64,000 nt of DNA from JAWKOK01 sp963765875 (GCA_963765875.1 CAVXYK010000019.1:121984-185983), one strand, 5' to 3'. Shown: positions 26,523-35,027, counted from the first letter of the stretch. Notes: a model not told the origin generated them from the letters alone. Numbers and translations are program-made.

Positions 26523-27377
26523 GTGGTTCAGTCTCAAACAGTGGATTTAGACGGCGTCCAGATACACTACGTCGAGGCTCCGGGTCCAGGACCCGCCCTG
26601 GTCTTCATCCATGGTATCACCGGTTCACACACGGCATTCTTGCCCTTTATGCCCGCATTGGCGCAACATGCCCATGTCTATGCCATTGACCTGCGAGGTC
26701 ATGGACGTTCAGGCCGGATGTCCGGCGCCTATCAGGGCCCGGACTTTGGACGCGATGTGACCGAGTTCCTGCGGACCATTGTGGGGCGACCGGCATATGT
26801 GGTCGGGCACTCACTAGGCGGGCTAGTCGCTGTCTGGGCAGCGGCTCACGTCCCTGAGCTGGTTCGTGGCCTCTTGCTGGAAGATCCGCCGCTCTATATC
26901 ACGCAGATGCCGCGTTTCAGAGAAACCTTTTTCTACGACTATTTTGTCGCGGAACGCGAGAACCTGCTGGGTCATCACGCTTCCGAAGGAACGGTTGACG
27001 ACCTGATTGACTATGTTGCACAAATGCCGGTAGACGACGAACAGACGATGTTGGAAGCTATGGGCATCGAATCGGTGCGTGAAAGAGCGCACCAACTTCA
27101 CCAACTGGACCCGACCACGCTGGATCCTGCTATCGACGGCACTGGTAGGGGGCAGGCCGACATCGACGAGTTGTTGACGGCAGTGGCCTGCCCGGTCTAC
27201 CTCCTGGCCGGTGAGGTCCAATTTGGCGGTGCGTTGAGCAGCCAAGATGTGGAGCAGGCAAGCTCAGCGCTGTCTGAATGCGAGGTAACGTGTTTCGATG
27301 GCGTGGGACACGTTATTCACCAAGAGCGCCCCGACGAGTATGTCCAGACAGTGCGTCGGCTTGTCGCTGCGGGATAA
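26523..27377 (+). CDS. Alpha/beta hydrolase
   Basis: This is a 284-residue alpha/beta hydrolase-fold enzyme. The oxyanion-loop motif FIHGITGS lies near residue 30, the nucleophile elbow is VVGHSLGG (Ser near residue 96), a late acidic residue sits in LLAGEVQFGG, and the catalytic histidine is in GVGHVIHQERP. The lid region around 120-185 is helical. AAGGAG at 26508-26513 and 9 nt spacing select a GTG at 26523 over the longer frame that starts at 26466. It may hydrolyse an ester or lactone; together with the upstream ABM-like and SnoaL genes it resembles a small-molecule tailoring set, an inference. Confidence 0.85.
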   Translation: MVQSQTVDLDGVQIHYVEAPGPGPALVFIHGITGSHTAFLPFMPALAQHAHVYAIDLRGHGRSGRMSGAYQGPDFGRDVTEFLRTIVGRPAYVVGHSLGGLVAVWAAAHVPELVRGLLLEDPPLYITQMPRFRETFFYDYFVAERENLLGHHASEGTVDDLIDYVAQMPVDDEQTMLEAMGIESVRERAHQLHQLDPTTLDPAIDGTGRGQADIDELLTAVACPVYLLAGEVQFGGALSSQDVEQASSALSECEVTCFDGVGHVIHQERPDEYVQTVRRLVAAG

Positions 27378-27482
27378 TCGGGCAGCTTCACGTTGCCGAT
27401 TGATATCCGAAACCGCAAACACAACGAATTGACCACGTGAGAGCGAGCCCGCGTGGTCGCCGCCGCCATACGTGCGTGATGT

Positions 27483-28229
27483 TCAATAGATCACCTGCCC
27501 TGCCGAAACATTGAGATCCGCGCCTACGACCCAACGCGCCCACTCTGAGCAGAGGAAGACGATGGGATAGGCGATGTCCTCGCTATCGCCGACGCGCCCG
27601 AAGACGACCTCGCTGCGCACCTGCTCCTCTTTCTGCGGGTCCGAAAACATGAACTCGGTCATGGGCGAACGCACGTTGCCCGGACTGACACAATTCATGT
27701 TGATGCCGTGCTTGCCCAGGCCGCGGGCGCCGCCCAACGTCAGTTGGGTGATGGCGGCCTTTGCCGCACAGTAGGAACTCATGCCGCCGCTACCGCTGTG
27801 GTTGCAGAGCGAAGCCACGTTGACGATCTTGCCCGAGCCGTTGGGGATCATCACACGCTCGGTCACCTCTTTGATGCAGGCCGCCGTGCCACGCACATGC
27901 ACGGCAAACATGGTATCCCACTGCTCCTGCTCTGGCAGGTTGCGCACCGCGCTGCCGCCGATGCCGGCCGTGTTGATCAGAATGTCGATGGTCCCGAACG
28001 CGTCCAGCGCGCGGTCGACCATGGCGCTGATCTCCTCGGCCACAGTGACATCGACATGCACGTAGGCGGCGTCGCCCAATTCCTTGGCCAGCGCCGCGCC
28101 GTCGGCATCACGGATGTCGGCCAGCACAACTTTGGCCCCTTCGTCAATCAGAATGCGCGCACTTTCCTCGCCCATACCGCCAACCGCGCCGGTGATCACC
28201 GCCACTTTGCCCTTCAGCCCCAGATCCAT
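27483..28229 (-). CDS. SDR family oxidoreductase
   Basis: This is a 248-residue classical short-chain dehydrogenase/reductase. The dinucleotide motif is ITGAVGGMGEE (residues 12-22), with Asp near 38 in VVLADIRD, favouring NAD(H). The structural motif is INTAGIGG, the catalytic serine is in NVASLCNHSGSGGMSS, the active-site pair is YCAAKAA, and SPGNVRSPM follows. A GAGGGG-like site precedes the ATG. It is convergent with the alpha/beta hydrolase gene. The substrate is a secondary alcohol or ketone that cannot be named from sequence. Confidence 0.9.
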   Translation of the reverse strand: MDLGLKGKVAVITGAVGGMGEESARILIDEGAKVVLADIRDADGAALAKELGDAAYVHVDVTVAEEISAMVDRALDAFGTIDILINTAGIGGSAVRNLPEQEQWDTMFAVHVRGTAACIKEVTERVMIPNGSGKIVNVASLCNHSGSGGMSSYCAAKAAITQLTLGGARGLGKHGINMNCVSPGNVRSPMTEFMFSDPQKEEQVRSEVVFGRVGDSEDIAYPIVFLCSEWARWVVGADLNVSAGQVIY

Positions 28230-28357
28230 GTTTGTCCCCTCGTTTTGGTTGGTTGATAGGTTCTGGGATCCAGTCTATCATCGTTGTTGTTGGGACTCAA
28301 TCCGATTTTTCACACCGCTCGTCCTGACTGAGGTAAATCTATACGTTTTGATGGCCG

Positions 28358-28394
28358 TTGTTAGCCTGACACATTCCATGTATAATGTTTATAC
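28358..28394 (+). promoter_or_regulatory. Toxin-antitoxin promoter with palindrome over the -10 box
   Basis: TTGTTA (28358-28363), a 17-nt spacer and a perfect TATAAT (28381-28386) form a good promoter. GTATAATGTTTATAC (28380-28394) is an inverted repeat around the -10, a likely operator for autoregulation by the antitoxin. Confidence 0.7.
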
Positions 28395-28426
28395 GTACTG
28401 AATTCTGTGCCAAGGAGCGTGTCAAA

Positions 28427-28702
28427 ATGAATACAAAAATTATGCCTGTCACCGATCTACGCCGGGACACAAGTGCAGTCATTCGTAGCATTCGCGAGCA
28501 GGGCGACGTTGTCTACATCACGCAACATGGCCGGCCGGCCGCCGTAATGCTCGACTACGAGCAATACGAAGCGCTCGTAGCGCAGGCAGAGCAGAGCGGA
28601 TGGCCGCCCAACTTTTTTGACGAAACCTACGGGGCATTGGCGGACGATCCGTTGATCCGACCTGACCAGGGAGACTTTGAAACACGGGAAATATTCGGGT
28701 GA
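28427..28702 (+). CDS. Phd/YefM-type antitoxin
   Basis: This is a 91-residue antitoxin of a type II system. The N-terminus has the Phd/YefM DNA-binding fold: IMPVTDLRRDTSAVIRSIRE, then VVYITQHGRPAAVMLDYEQYEAL. The C-terminal part (DETYGALADDPLIRPDQ) would wrap the toxin. AAGGAG and 9 nt spacing choose ATG 28427 rather than the frame start at 28385. Its stop overlaps the GTG start of the PIN toxin gene by 4 nt. A strong promoter with a palindromic -10 suggests repression by its own product. Confidence 0.9.
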   Translation: MNTKIMPVTDLRRDTSAVIRSIREQGDVVYITQHGRPAAVMLDYEQYEALVAQAEQSGWPPNFFDETYGALADDPLIRPDQGDFETREIFG

Positions 28703-29106
28703 TCTATCTACTGGATACCAATGTCTGCATTCGCTATATGAATGGGCGTTCGCTAAGCGTTCGGCAGCAGCTACATGAAAGGCAACCAACCGATATCGTC
28801 GTCTGCTCCGTGGTGAAGGCTGAACTCCTCTATGGTGCAAGTCGCAGCCAGGATCCGGAACGTTCATTGGTAGCGCAGCGCCGATTCTTGCAGATGTTCC
28901 GCTCATTGCCGTTCGACGACTCAGCCGCAGAACTGGCCGGTCTTCTACGTGCCCGATTAGCCGCGCAGGGCAGACCTATCGGGCCCTACGACTTGCAGAT
29001 CGCGGCCATTGCTCTGGCCAACAACTGTACATTGGTGACCCACAACGTACGCGAGTTCGAACGTGTGCCGGATCTGATCATCGACGACTGGGAAACGGCG
29101 GCATAG
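28699..29106 (+). CDS. vapC: VapC-like PIN-domain ribonuclease toxin
   Basis: This is a 135-residue PIN-domain ribonuclease, the toxin partner of the Phd-like antitoxin. The Mg-binding acidic residues are visible: Asp6 in YLLDTNVCIRYM, Glu42 in VVKAELLYGA, Asp98 in GPYDLQIAA, and THNVREF takes the fourth position with Asn116. VapC toxins cleave tRNA or rRNA; the target here is unknown. The gene starts with GTG inside the antitoxin stop (GTGA), so translation is coupled. A Phd/YefM antitoxin paired with VapC is a common combination. Confidence 0.9.
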   Translation: MIYLLDTNVCIRYMNGRSLSVRQQLHERQPTDIVVCSVVKAELLYGASRSQDPERSLVAQRRFLQMFRSLPFDDSAAELAGLLRARLAAQGRPIGPYDLQIAAIALANNCTLVTHNVREFERVPDLIIDDWETAA

Positions 29107-29147
29107 GAAGAGAGCCGGGTTCGACGTTCATGAACAGGAGAACCACA

Positions 29148-30284
29148 ATGGACAGACGCTCACGGCTGATGGCCACATTGCGTGGAGAGACCGTCGACCG
29201 GCCGCCGGTCTCGTTCTATGAGATCAACGGACTGGATCAGGATCCCCACGTTCCCGATTCGTTCAACATCTATTCCCATCCTTCTTGGCAACCACTGATC
29301 GATCTAGCCGGGGAGAAGACCGACCGCATCGTCATGCGCGGTGTTCCGTTCAAGGATGCGCCGGTCGATCCCATTGAGGAACGCACGTCGGTGGAGACAA
29401 CGATAGACGCCGGCGGAAGTCGACTGGAGACAAGATCCGTCACCTGCGATGACCGGGTATTGACGGCGCACACACGTCGAGATCCCGACGTCAACACCGT
29501 CTGGAAAATCGAGCATCTGCTCAAGAGCGTGGACGATCTCAAGGCCTATCTGCGCCTGCCTGAGCCTACTTTCGGCGGTGAGCCGGATACGACCGCTGTG
29601 TTGGCAACCGAGCAGCGACTCGGCGACACCGGCATCGTGCTGATCGACACGCCCGATCCACTCTGCATCGCTGCCGAACTCTTCCACATGGGGGAGTATA
29701 CGATCATCGCCTCGACCGAGCCGCTCCTCTTTCGCCGTCTACTCGACCGGATCGCAGCCGTCCTGCTGCAACGAACCCAGGCCGTAGCCAAAGCACTGCC
29801 CGGCCGGCTTTGGCGCATCTTCGGCCCTGAATATGCCTCGCCACCCTTCCTGCCGCCGCGACTCTTTAGGGAATATGTGACCGCCTACGACCGTCTGATG
29901 GTCGAGGCCATTCAACGTGAGGGCGGCTTCGCACGCATCCACTGCCACGGCAATATCAGGGACATCCTTGACGACATCGCGGCCACGGGCTGCGTGGGTC
30001 TCGATCCCATCGAGCCGCCACCCCAAGGCAATGTATCGTTGGCCCATGTGCGCGAGCAGGTCGGCGACCAGATGGTGCTTTTCGGCAATCTGGAGGCCAG
30101 TGACATCGAGTTTTTGCCCACCGGCCAGTTTGCGGAGAAGGTGAAGATTGCGCTTGATGAAGGCACGGCTGGAGCCGGGCGCGGCTTCGTGCTGATGCCG
30201 TCGTCCTGTCCCTATGGCCGGGAACTGCCAATTCAGGCGCTGCGCAATTATGAGGTGATGGTTGAGGCGGTTGAGGGGTTCTAA
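29148..30284 (+). CDS. Uroporphyrinogen decarboxylase (URO-D) family protein
   Basis: This is a 378-residue protein with the URO-D barrel, a family covering heme-pathway decarboxylase and corrinoid methyltransferases such as MtaA/CmuA. It opens with RSRLMATLRGETVDRPP, the usual N-terminal helix. Later segments include LFREYVTAYDRLMVEAIQ, ARIHCHGNI and VLFGNLEASD; the His-x-x-Gly-Asn element fits the methyltransferase-like branch, where zinc is bound, more than heme synthesis. AGGAG with 7 nt spacing supports ATG 29148; an ATG at 29130 is also in frame. No corrinoid protein gene is adjacent, so the reaction is open. Confidence 0.8.
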   Translation: MDRRSRLMATLRGETVDRPPVSFYEINGLDQDPHVPDSFNIYSHPSWQPLIDLAGEKTDRIVMRGVPFKDAPVDPIEERTSVETTIDAGGSRLETRSVTCDDRVLTAHTRRDPDVNTVWKIEHLLKSVDDLKAYLRLPEPTFGGEPDTTAVLATEQRLGDTGIVLIDTPDPLCIAAELFHMGEYTIIASTEPLLFRRLLDRIAAVLLQRTQAVAKALPGRLWRIFGPEYASPPFLPPRLFREYVTAYDRLMVEAIQREGGFARIHCHGNIRDILDDIAATGCVGLDPIEPPPQGNVSLAHVREQVGDQMVLFGNLEASDIEFLPTGQFAEKVKIALDEGTAGAGRGFVLMPSSCPYGRELPIQALRNYEVMVEAVEGF

Positions 30285-30378
30285 ACGCAGATCCGACTGA
30301 TACTGCCAGAAAATTACCGCAGAAATGATTCAGAGCCTTTTGGACAACGGCAAGATGCGGTTCGTGCAATGAGCGAGC

Positions 30379-30588
30379 TCAGTCGGCTTCTAGCATGGTC
30401 TTGACCTCGGCCAATGAGTGCCGAGCCGGCCCCTCCGCCTTAACGTTTTGCGCGTGAAGGTAGTCAAGGTAGTCGGCCAGCTTCTCCTCATCAGAGAGTA
30501 ATTCTTTGAGCGTGACATAGTCTTCGAACGGTATGACGGCAAATCTGGCGTCTCCGTTCTCGCTGAGAATCTGTACTTGATCCAGCAT
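30379..30588 (-). CDS. Small antitoxin-like protein
   Basis: This 69-residue protein lies directly after a RelE/ParE-type toxin gene and is probably its antitoxin. It begins with a short strand region, VQILSENGDARFAVIPFEDY, and continues as a charged helix (LKELLSDEEKLADYLDYLHA), fitting a Phd-like N-terminus and a toxin-binding tail. GGAGGAAG, which overlaps the toxin stop, lies just before ATG 30588; the open frame extends to 30630 but without such a site. The toxin-first order is like higBA-type systems. Confidence 0.75.
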   Translation of the reverse strand: MLDQVQILSENGDARFAVIPFEDYVTLKELLSDEEKLADYLDYLHAQNVKAEGPARHSLAEVKTMLEAD

Positions 30589-30589
30589 A

Positions 30590-30871
30590 TCACTTCCTCC
30601 GATAGGCCCGACCGCGGGGCAGAACGTCAATCACATCGATGACTCTGATTATATCATCCCGATCAAAGAGTACACGGTAACGTCCAACTCGCAGACGATA
30701 GGTCACGTCGTATTCCACCAATCGCTTCACGTTGGGCATGGCCAGCGGATCTTCTGCCAACTGCTCTATGCGTGCAAGAATCCTGAGCCGATCATTTCGT
30801 GGATAGTTGCGCAAATGTCTGAGCGCAGCGTCGGTGAACTGAATGTCATATGGGTGTCGGTGTTGAGCCAT
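30590..30871 (-). CDS. RelE/ParE-type toxin
   Basis: This is a 93-residue toxin of the RelE/ParE superfamily. The family pattern is clear: YDIQFTDAALRHLRNYPRNDRL, a helix RILARIEQLAEDPL, VKRLVEYDVTYRLRVGRYRVLFDRDD and a final basic RGRAYRRK. The Arg-rich strand VTYRLRVGRYRV is typical of RelE-type mRNA interferases. A GGGAGA site lies upstream. The stop lies 1 nt before the ATG of the antitoxin-like gene, so they are co-transcribed. It is separated from the VapC pair by the URO-D-like gene. Confidence 0.85.
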   Translation of the reverse strand: MAQHRHPYDIQFTDAALRHLRNYPRNDRLRILARIEQLAEDPLAMPNVKRLVEYDVTYRLRVGRYRVLFDRDDIIRVIDVIDVLPRGRAYRRK

Positions 30872-31196
30872 CTGTCCATCTCCCAGGGGAATGTCGATTT
30901 ACGATGGTGTAGGCAAATGATACCATGAATCGCCACAGGTTCTACAACCGATTTCAGATCGGCCAAGGCAGCGAGACCATCCATGGACTCCTCGATGATC
31001 GATCCTTCAGTCACCGCCGCCATCCTCTCCACCGTGGGGGCGTAGACCTGGGACGCCGTGGGCAAGAGCGCGGCTGCCAGGCTGCGCGGCGAAGCCGGTG
31101 AACAGACTGAGGCTTTCGGCTGGCGCAAGGCCGCCAAGACCTGCGCCGAAGAACTGGTCCGCCAGCACAGCACCATGCGCGTGCTGGGCAAGCCGG
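30872..31196. other. Gene-poor region with a possible decayed coding fragment
   Basis: No intact gene is seen. The + strand reads DPSVTAAILSTVGA, a stop, then TWDAVGKSAAARLRGEAGEQ and a Lys/Arg-rich run to 31245 in the same frame, which could be a broken gene fragment of unknown family. Confidence 0.35.
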
Positions 31197-31670
31197 GCAG
31201 CGACCGGCAGGCCATTCCGGACAGGTTGTCGGCCCCGCCGGCGTAGGGGCATATGGACGGATGGGAGACCCTACTCGATTTCGCCAATCTCTCCGGCCGC
31301 CCGTTCACGTGCCCGTCTTCGCACGATGATGATCGTTACGCATGTTCGTCACGGCGGGCACGTGATGGCTCGGCGATGAAGGGGTTATCGGTTTGGCCAA
31401 AATGCCTCCGCCGAACCACCATGTGCCCCTGCGTCAGCGACCGGCAGGCCATTCCGGACAGGTTGTCGGCCCCGCCGGCGTAGGGGCATTTGGACGGGCG
31501 AGAGACCCTACTCGATTTCGCCGATCTCTCCATCCGCCCGTTCATGTGCCCGTCTTCGCACGATGATGATCTTTACGCGTGTTCGTCACGGCGGGCACAT
31601 GATGGTCCGGCGGTGGATGGGTTTGCCGTGTGGCAGAAATGTCTGCGCCGGACCACCATGTGCCCCTACG
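31197..31670 (+). repeat. 237-bp tandem duplication with hairpin arms
   Basis: Two copies lie at 31197-31433 and 31434-31670, with a constant offset of 237 nt. Both start CAGCGACCGGCAGGCCATTC and end near ACCACCATGTGCCCC. Each holds a hairpin, CACGTGCCCG/CGGGCACGTG (31306-31315 and 31355-31364) in copy one and CATGTGCCCG/CGGGCACATG (31543-31552 and 31592-31601) in copy two. Short open frames within it are not convincing proteins. Confidence 0.8.
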
Positions 31671-31756
31671 GATTGGGCGGCGTATTATCCGCGGTGATCC
31701 GCCGAATTTGCCCCATCCGCGTTCCATCTCTTCTCCCCGAACGAAATCAGGATTAC

Positions 31757-31785
31757 TTGTCAACCCCTATTCGATCAAGTACAAT
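31757..31785 (+). promoter_or_regulatory. Candidate sigma70-like promoter
   Basis: TTGTCA (31757-31762) and TACAAT (31780-31785) are 17 nt apart in non-coding DNA, about 155 nt before the GNAT-like gene at 31942. Confidence 0.55.
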
Positions 31786-31941
31786 GTGACTGCTGCTGGT
31801 TTCTTCCTTTGTGTACGTCTAGGAGGGTTCAGGCACCCTTAGATTTTCTGCCGCATTGTCGGCAGGGGCTCCCGTCGGATTTCCACCTCTTTCCACTACG
31901 ATCCGGCCCCGGTGTTTGGCATCCTCACATGAGGAGTCTAC

Positions 31942-33117
31942 TTGCCCTTGATACAGCCATTCCGATTAGGCGATACTTTCCTAATCCAACGGTTAGGGCG
32001 ACAAGCAACCAATCTAAATGCAGTTCAAGCTTTGTTGCAACCCCGTACGCCGGCTTCGGCAGCGTTGACCGCTGTGATCCCCTGGGGTGACGCCAAGGTC
32101 GCTACCTTTGTCCTCAAACAACCGGGACATCGTTTGATTCGCGCCGGATTCATCCAGGTGCAGAAACGACCGCGGCGACCAGAGTATGTCATCAACCAGC
32201 TTGCACCCGCATTGGACACCCCGTCCGGCCATCCAGCCATCTGGGAAAAGCTGCTCTCCTATACCATCACGGAAGCGTCTCAACATCAGATTGAGCGCAT
32301 CTATGTGGATGTGCCCGATCAGCCGTTGCTCGTCAACTCTTTTGCCCATGTCGGCTTCAGCGCGTATACGCGCCAGACCATCTGGCGTCTGCAAGCGCAC
32401 GGGGTTGAAGGTCAGGGATTCGAGATCACAGATGCCCAGGGAGAAGGTGTCATCCGCCCGGCTGTGTCTGAAGATGAGTGGGCGTTGCAGCGACTCTACG
32501 CACAGGTGACGCCGGGGCCCGTGAAGCAGGCCGAATGTGGTGACGGGGGGGATGAGAGCAAGTCCCCAATTCTCTTCGACCGGGTCGCCGGCATCTGCAG
32601 TCGTTATGTGTTGGTTGAAGGTGGCGAGATCAGCGGTGCGCTGCATCTGCTGCGCGGAAAGCAAGGCACATGGCTGTCGGTCTGGACCGACACGCTCCAG
32701 GTGGATGGCTGCCGTGCACGCCAGTTGCTCTGTTTTGGGCTAAGGACCGTTCAAACCGATTCTTTGAAGATGCCGGTCTACGTAGGAGTGAGTGATTATC
32801 ATGGTGGACTGAGTGCCCTGCTTGATGAACTTGGGTTTGCGCCGTTTACGGACCGGGCCAAGATGGTGAAACATATCATGGCCCGGGTGAAGAAGGGAAC
32901 AACTGCGAAGATTCCAACATTGGAATCAATGGGCAAGGTTGTCACAACGCCCTACATCTCACATCATGAGTTTTCATATCAAGGAAACTCGAACCGTGAG
33001 ATCTCATCGACCGTACATCGCAAACCGCAACACTCGACCAATGGACACGACGATCCAGACGATCCAGACGATCTAACGGGAAAACCAGAGAAAAATGCCG
33101 GAATTAGTACAAGATAG
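31942..33117 (+). CDS. GNAT-like acetyltransferase-fold protein
   Basis: This 391-residue protein looks like a pair of acetyltransferase (GNAT) folds. The first half includes the HVGFSAYTRQTIWRL ending typical of a GNAT C-terminus. The second half includes VIRPAVSEDEWALQRLYAQV, then GEISGALHLLRGKQGTW, and a similar ending, DELGFAPFTDRAKMVKHIM. The C-terminal 60 residues are polar and low in complexity, with a DDPDDPDD run from a short DNA repeat. The start is a TTG preceded by GAGGAG at 5 nt. It overlaps the R3H ATPase gene by 23 nt. The substrate is unknown. Confidence 0.6.
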   Translation: MPLIQPFRLGDTFLIQRLGRQATNLNAVQALLQPRTPASAALTAVIPWGDAKVATFVLKQPGHRLIRAGFIQVQKRPRRPEYVINQLAPALDTPSGHPAIWEKLLSYTITEASQHQIERIYVDVPDQPLLVNSFAHVGFSAYTRQTIWRLQAHGVEGQGFEITDAQGEGVIRPAVSEDEWALQRLYAQVTPGPVKQAECGDGGDESKSPILFDRVAGICSRYVLVEGGEISGALHLLRGKQGTWLSVWTDTLQVDGCRARQLLCFGLRTVQTDSLKMPVYVGVSDYHGGLSALLDELGFAPFTDRAKMVKHIMARVKKGTTAKIPTLESMGKVVTTPYISHHEFSYQGNSNREISSTVHRKPQHSTNGHDDPDDPDDLTGKPEKNAGISTR

Positions 33118-34894
33118 ACTATCCACTGAAACCAATCTGTCAGATAGTGCCTTGACAGATGATCAGGTCTCTGACGAGAGTCTGTTTGAAAAAGGAAACG
33201 CACAGTACAACCGCATAGGAGAGAGTAAGAACCTGAAGACAAAAGAGATGGAGACACTCCAGATTACGGACAACCTTGAAGCGATGTTGGCGGTGCTGCC
33301 GCCACGCATCCAAGAGGCCCTTGAAGAAGTCGACGGAGACTATGAGCTGATCGAGGTGATCATGGATCTCGGGCGTCTGCCTGAGGCCCGCTTCACCCAC
33401 GGCGAGATGTACCTCGGGGACATCGAGGTGACCGCCGGCGACCTGCAGATGGTCATCGCTCATATCGGCGATTTCGGCGACGACAACCGCGCCGGCATCG
33501 AACGGACGCTACATCGCATCTCGGCCATTCGCAACCGCAAGGGCGACGTCATCGGTCTGACCTGCCGCGTCGGTCGTGCCGTCTACGGCGTCATCGAGAT
33601 CATCGAGGACATCGTCACCAGCGACAAGGGTATTCTGCTGCTGGGTCGTCCCGGTGTGGGCAAAACGACGCTGCTGCGCGAGGCTGCGCGTGTGCGCGGC
33701 GGCCAGAAGCGCGTCGTCATCGTCGATACCTCCAACGAAATCGCGGGCGACGGCGACATTCCCCACCCGGCCATCGGTCGGTCGCGGCGCATGCAGGTGC
33801 CCCAGCCCACGCTCCAGCACGAGGTCATGATCGAGGCGGTAGAGAATCACATGCCCGAAGTGATCATCATCGACGAAATCGGGCGCGAGCTGGAGGCCAT
33901 TGCTGCTCGCACCATTGCCGAGCGTGGCGTACAGCTCATCGGCACGGCCCACGGCATCACGCTGGAAAATCTGCTCATGAACCCGACGCTCAGCGATCTG
34001 GTCGGCGGCATCGACTCGGTGACGCTTTCGGACGAGGAAGCGCGACGTCGCGGCACCCAGAAGAGTGTGTTGGAGCGCAAGGCTCCGCCCACCTTCGACG
34101 TGCTCATCGAGATCATCGACCGGCAACACATGGCCATTCACCACGACGTGGCCGAGTCAGTCGATGCCTTGCTGCGCGGGTGGAGCATTTCGCCCGAGGT
34201 GCGTAGCCTGGACGAAAACGGCCAGGTTGTGGTCAAGCAGGCCGAGTCGAGTGGCCCGGCCTCACCGAGCATGAGCGGCGATGGTCTGAGCCGTTCTCAG
34301 CGTCGACGAGGTCAGGAAGAGGATCGCAATGGTCGACGCAACGGCAAGCGTACCGGCAGTGGAACCGGTCAAGGGGTGGCCGGCGATATCCAGACCAGTG
34401 GCGAGTTGCCCAAGCAGGGCGGCGAAACCAAACGCAAAGCGGTGAGCATCTACCCGTATGGCGTCGGTCAGAATCGCCTGCGCTCGGCGGCCAAAACGCT
34501 GCGCGTGCCGGTCCAACTCGTGGATACGCTGGGCGCAGCCGACGTGGTGATGACCTTGAAGAACTACTACCGCCAACAGCCGCAGCCCATCGTAGACGCT
34601 GAACGTCGCAGTATCCCGATCTATATTCTGCGCAGCAACACGGTGACGCAGATGGAGCAATGCCTGGCCGACATTTTCCAACTGTCGAGCGAACCGGTCG
34701 ACGCCTTTACCCAGGCGATGAGCGAAGCGCAGGATGCGGTCCAGCGTGTGCTCAACGGCACCGAAGTGGCCGAATTGCGGCCACAGGTCGCAACCATTCG
34801 CAGCCAACAGCACCAGCTGGCACGCGCCGCAAACCTGGTGAGCCACAGCTATGGCCGTGAGCCGGGCAGGCGTGTGCGGATTTTTCCGAAGTAG
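33095..34894 (+). CDS. R3H-domain AAA ATPase (SpoIIIAA/Ycf45-like)
   Basis: This is a single-stranded nucleic-acid-binding ATPase of the Ycf45/SpoIIIAA-like group. The Walker A motif is LLLGRPGVGKTTLL (residues 184-192 in the core), and the Walker B region is VIIIDEIGRELEA. A charged linker (about 390-450) leads to a C-terminal R3H-type domain with QHQLARAANLVSHSYGREPGRR. The frame opens at 33095, overlapping the GNAT-like gene, but an internal ATG at 33248 before TLQITDNLEAMLAVLPP is an equally good start. The gene sits upstream of tmk, a neighbourhood I take to be conserved in Chloroflexota. The function is not known with certainty. Confidence 0.8.
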   Translation: MPELVQDRLSTETNLSDSALTDDQVSDESLFEKGNAQYNRIGESKNLKTKEMETLQITDNLEAMLAVLPPRIQEALEEVDGDYELIEVIMDLGRLPEARFTHGEMYLGDIEVTAGDLQMVIAHIGDFGDDNRAGIERTLHRISAIRNRKGDVIGLTCRVGRAVYGVIEIIEDIVTSDKGILLLGRPGVGKTTLLREAARVRGGQKRVVIVDTSNEIAGDGDIPHPAIGRSRRMQVPQPTLQHEVMIEAVENHMPEVIIIDEIGRELEAIAARTIAERGVQLIGTAHGITLENLLMNPTLSDLVGGIDSVTLSDEEARRRGTQKSVLERKAPPTFDVLIEIIDRQHMAIHHDVAESVDALLRGWSISPEVRSLDENGQVVVKQAESSGPASPSMSGDGLSRSQRRRGQEEDRNGRRNGKRTGSGTGQGVAGDIQTSGELPKQGGETKRKAVSIYPYGVGQNRLRSAAKTLRVPVQLVDTLGAADVVMTLKNYYRQQPQPIVDAERRSIPIYILRSNTVTQMEQCLADIFQLSSEPVDAFTQAMSEAQDAVQRVLNGTEVAELRPQVATIRSQQHQLARAANLVSHSYGREPGRRVRIFPK

Positions 34895-34997
34895 GGAATG
34901 GTGATTAGTGATTGGGGATTGGTGATCAGGGCTACTCGTTAGATCGCCCAGTCCCTAATCACCAGTCCCTAATCCCCAATCACCAATCCCCGATCCC
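34894..34997. repeat. Intergenic palindrome, GTGATTGGGGATTGG family
   Basis: GGGATTGGTGAT (34915-34926) pairs perfectly with ATCACCAATCCC (34979-34990), and longer imperfect pairing uses GTGATTAGTGATTGGGG and CCCTAATCACCAGTCCC. It fills the gap between the R3H ATPase and tmk genes and could act as a hairpin in the transcript. Confidence 0.75.
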
Positions 34998-35027
34998 TTC
35001 TACCACAAGCAGAAACGACGCCCATTT

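Noticed and set aside
30766..31308. Minus-strand open frame of 180 residues over the repeat and RelE start
   Set aside because: It runs through the tandem repeat and across the start of a clear RelE-type gene in another frame.
31253..31789. Short plus-strand frames within the 237-bp copies
   Set aside because: They are Cys/Arg-rich, differ in length between copies and have no ribosome-binding sites; base-pairing explains the conservation better.
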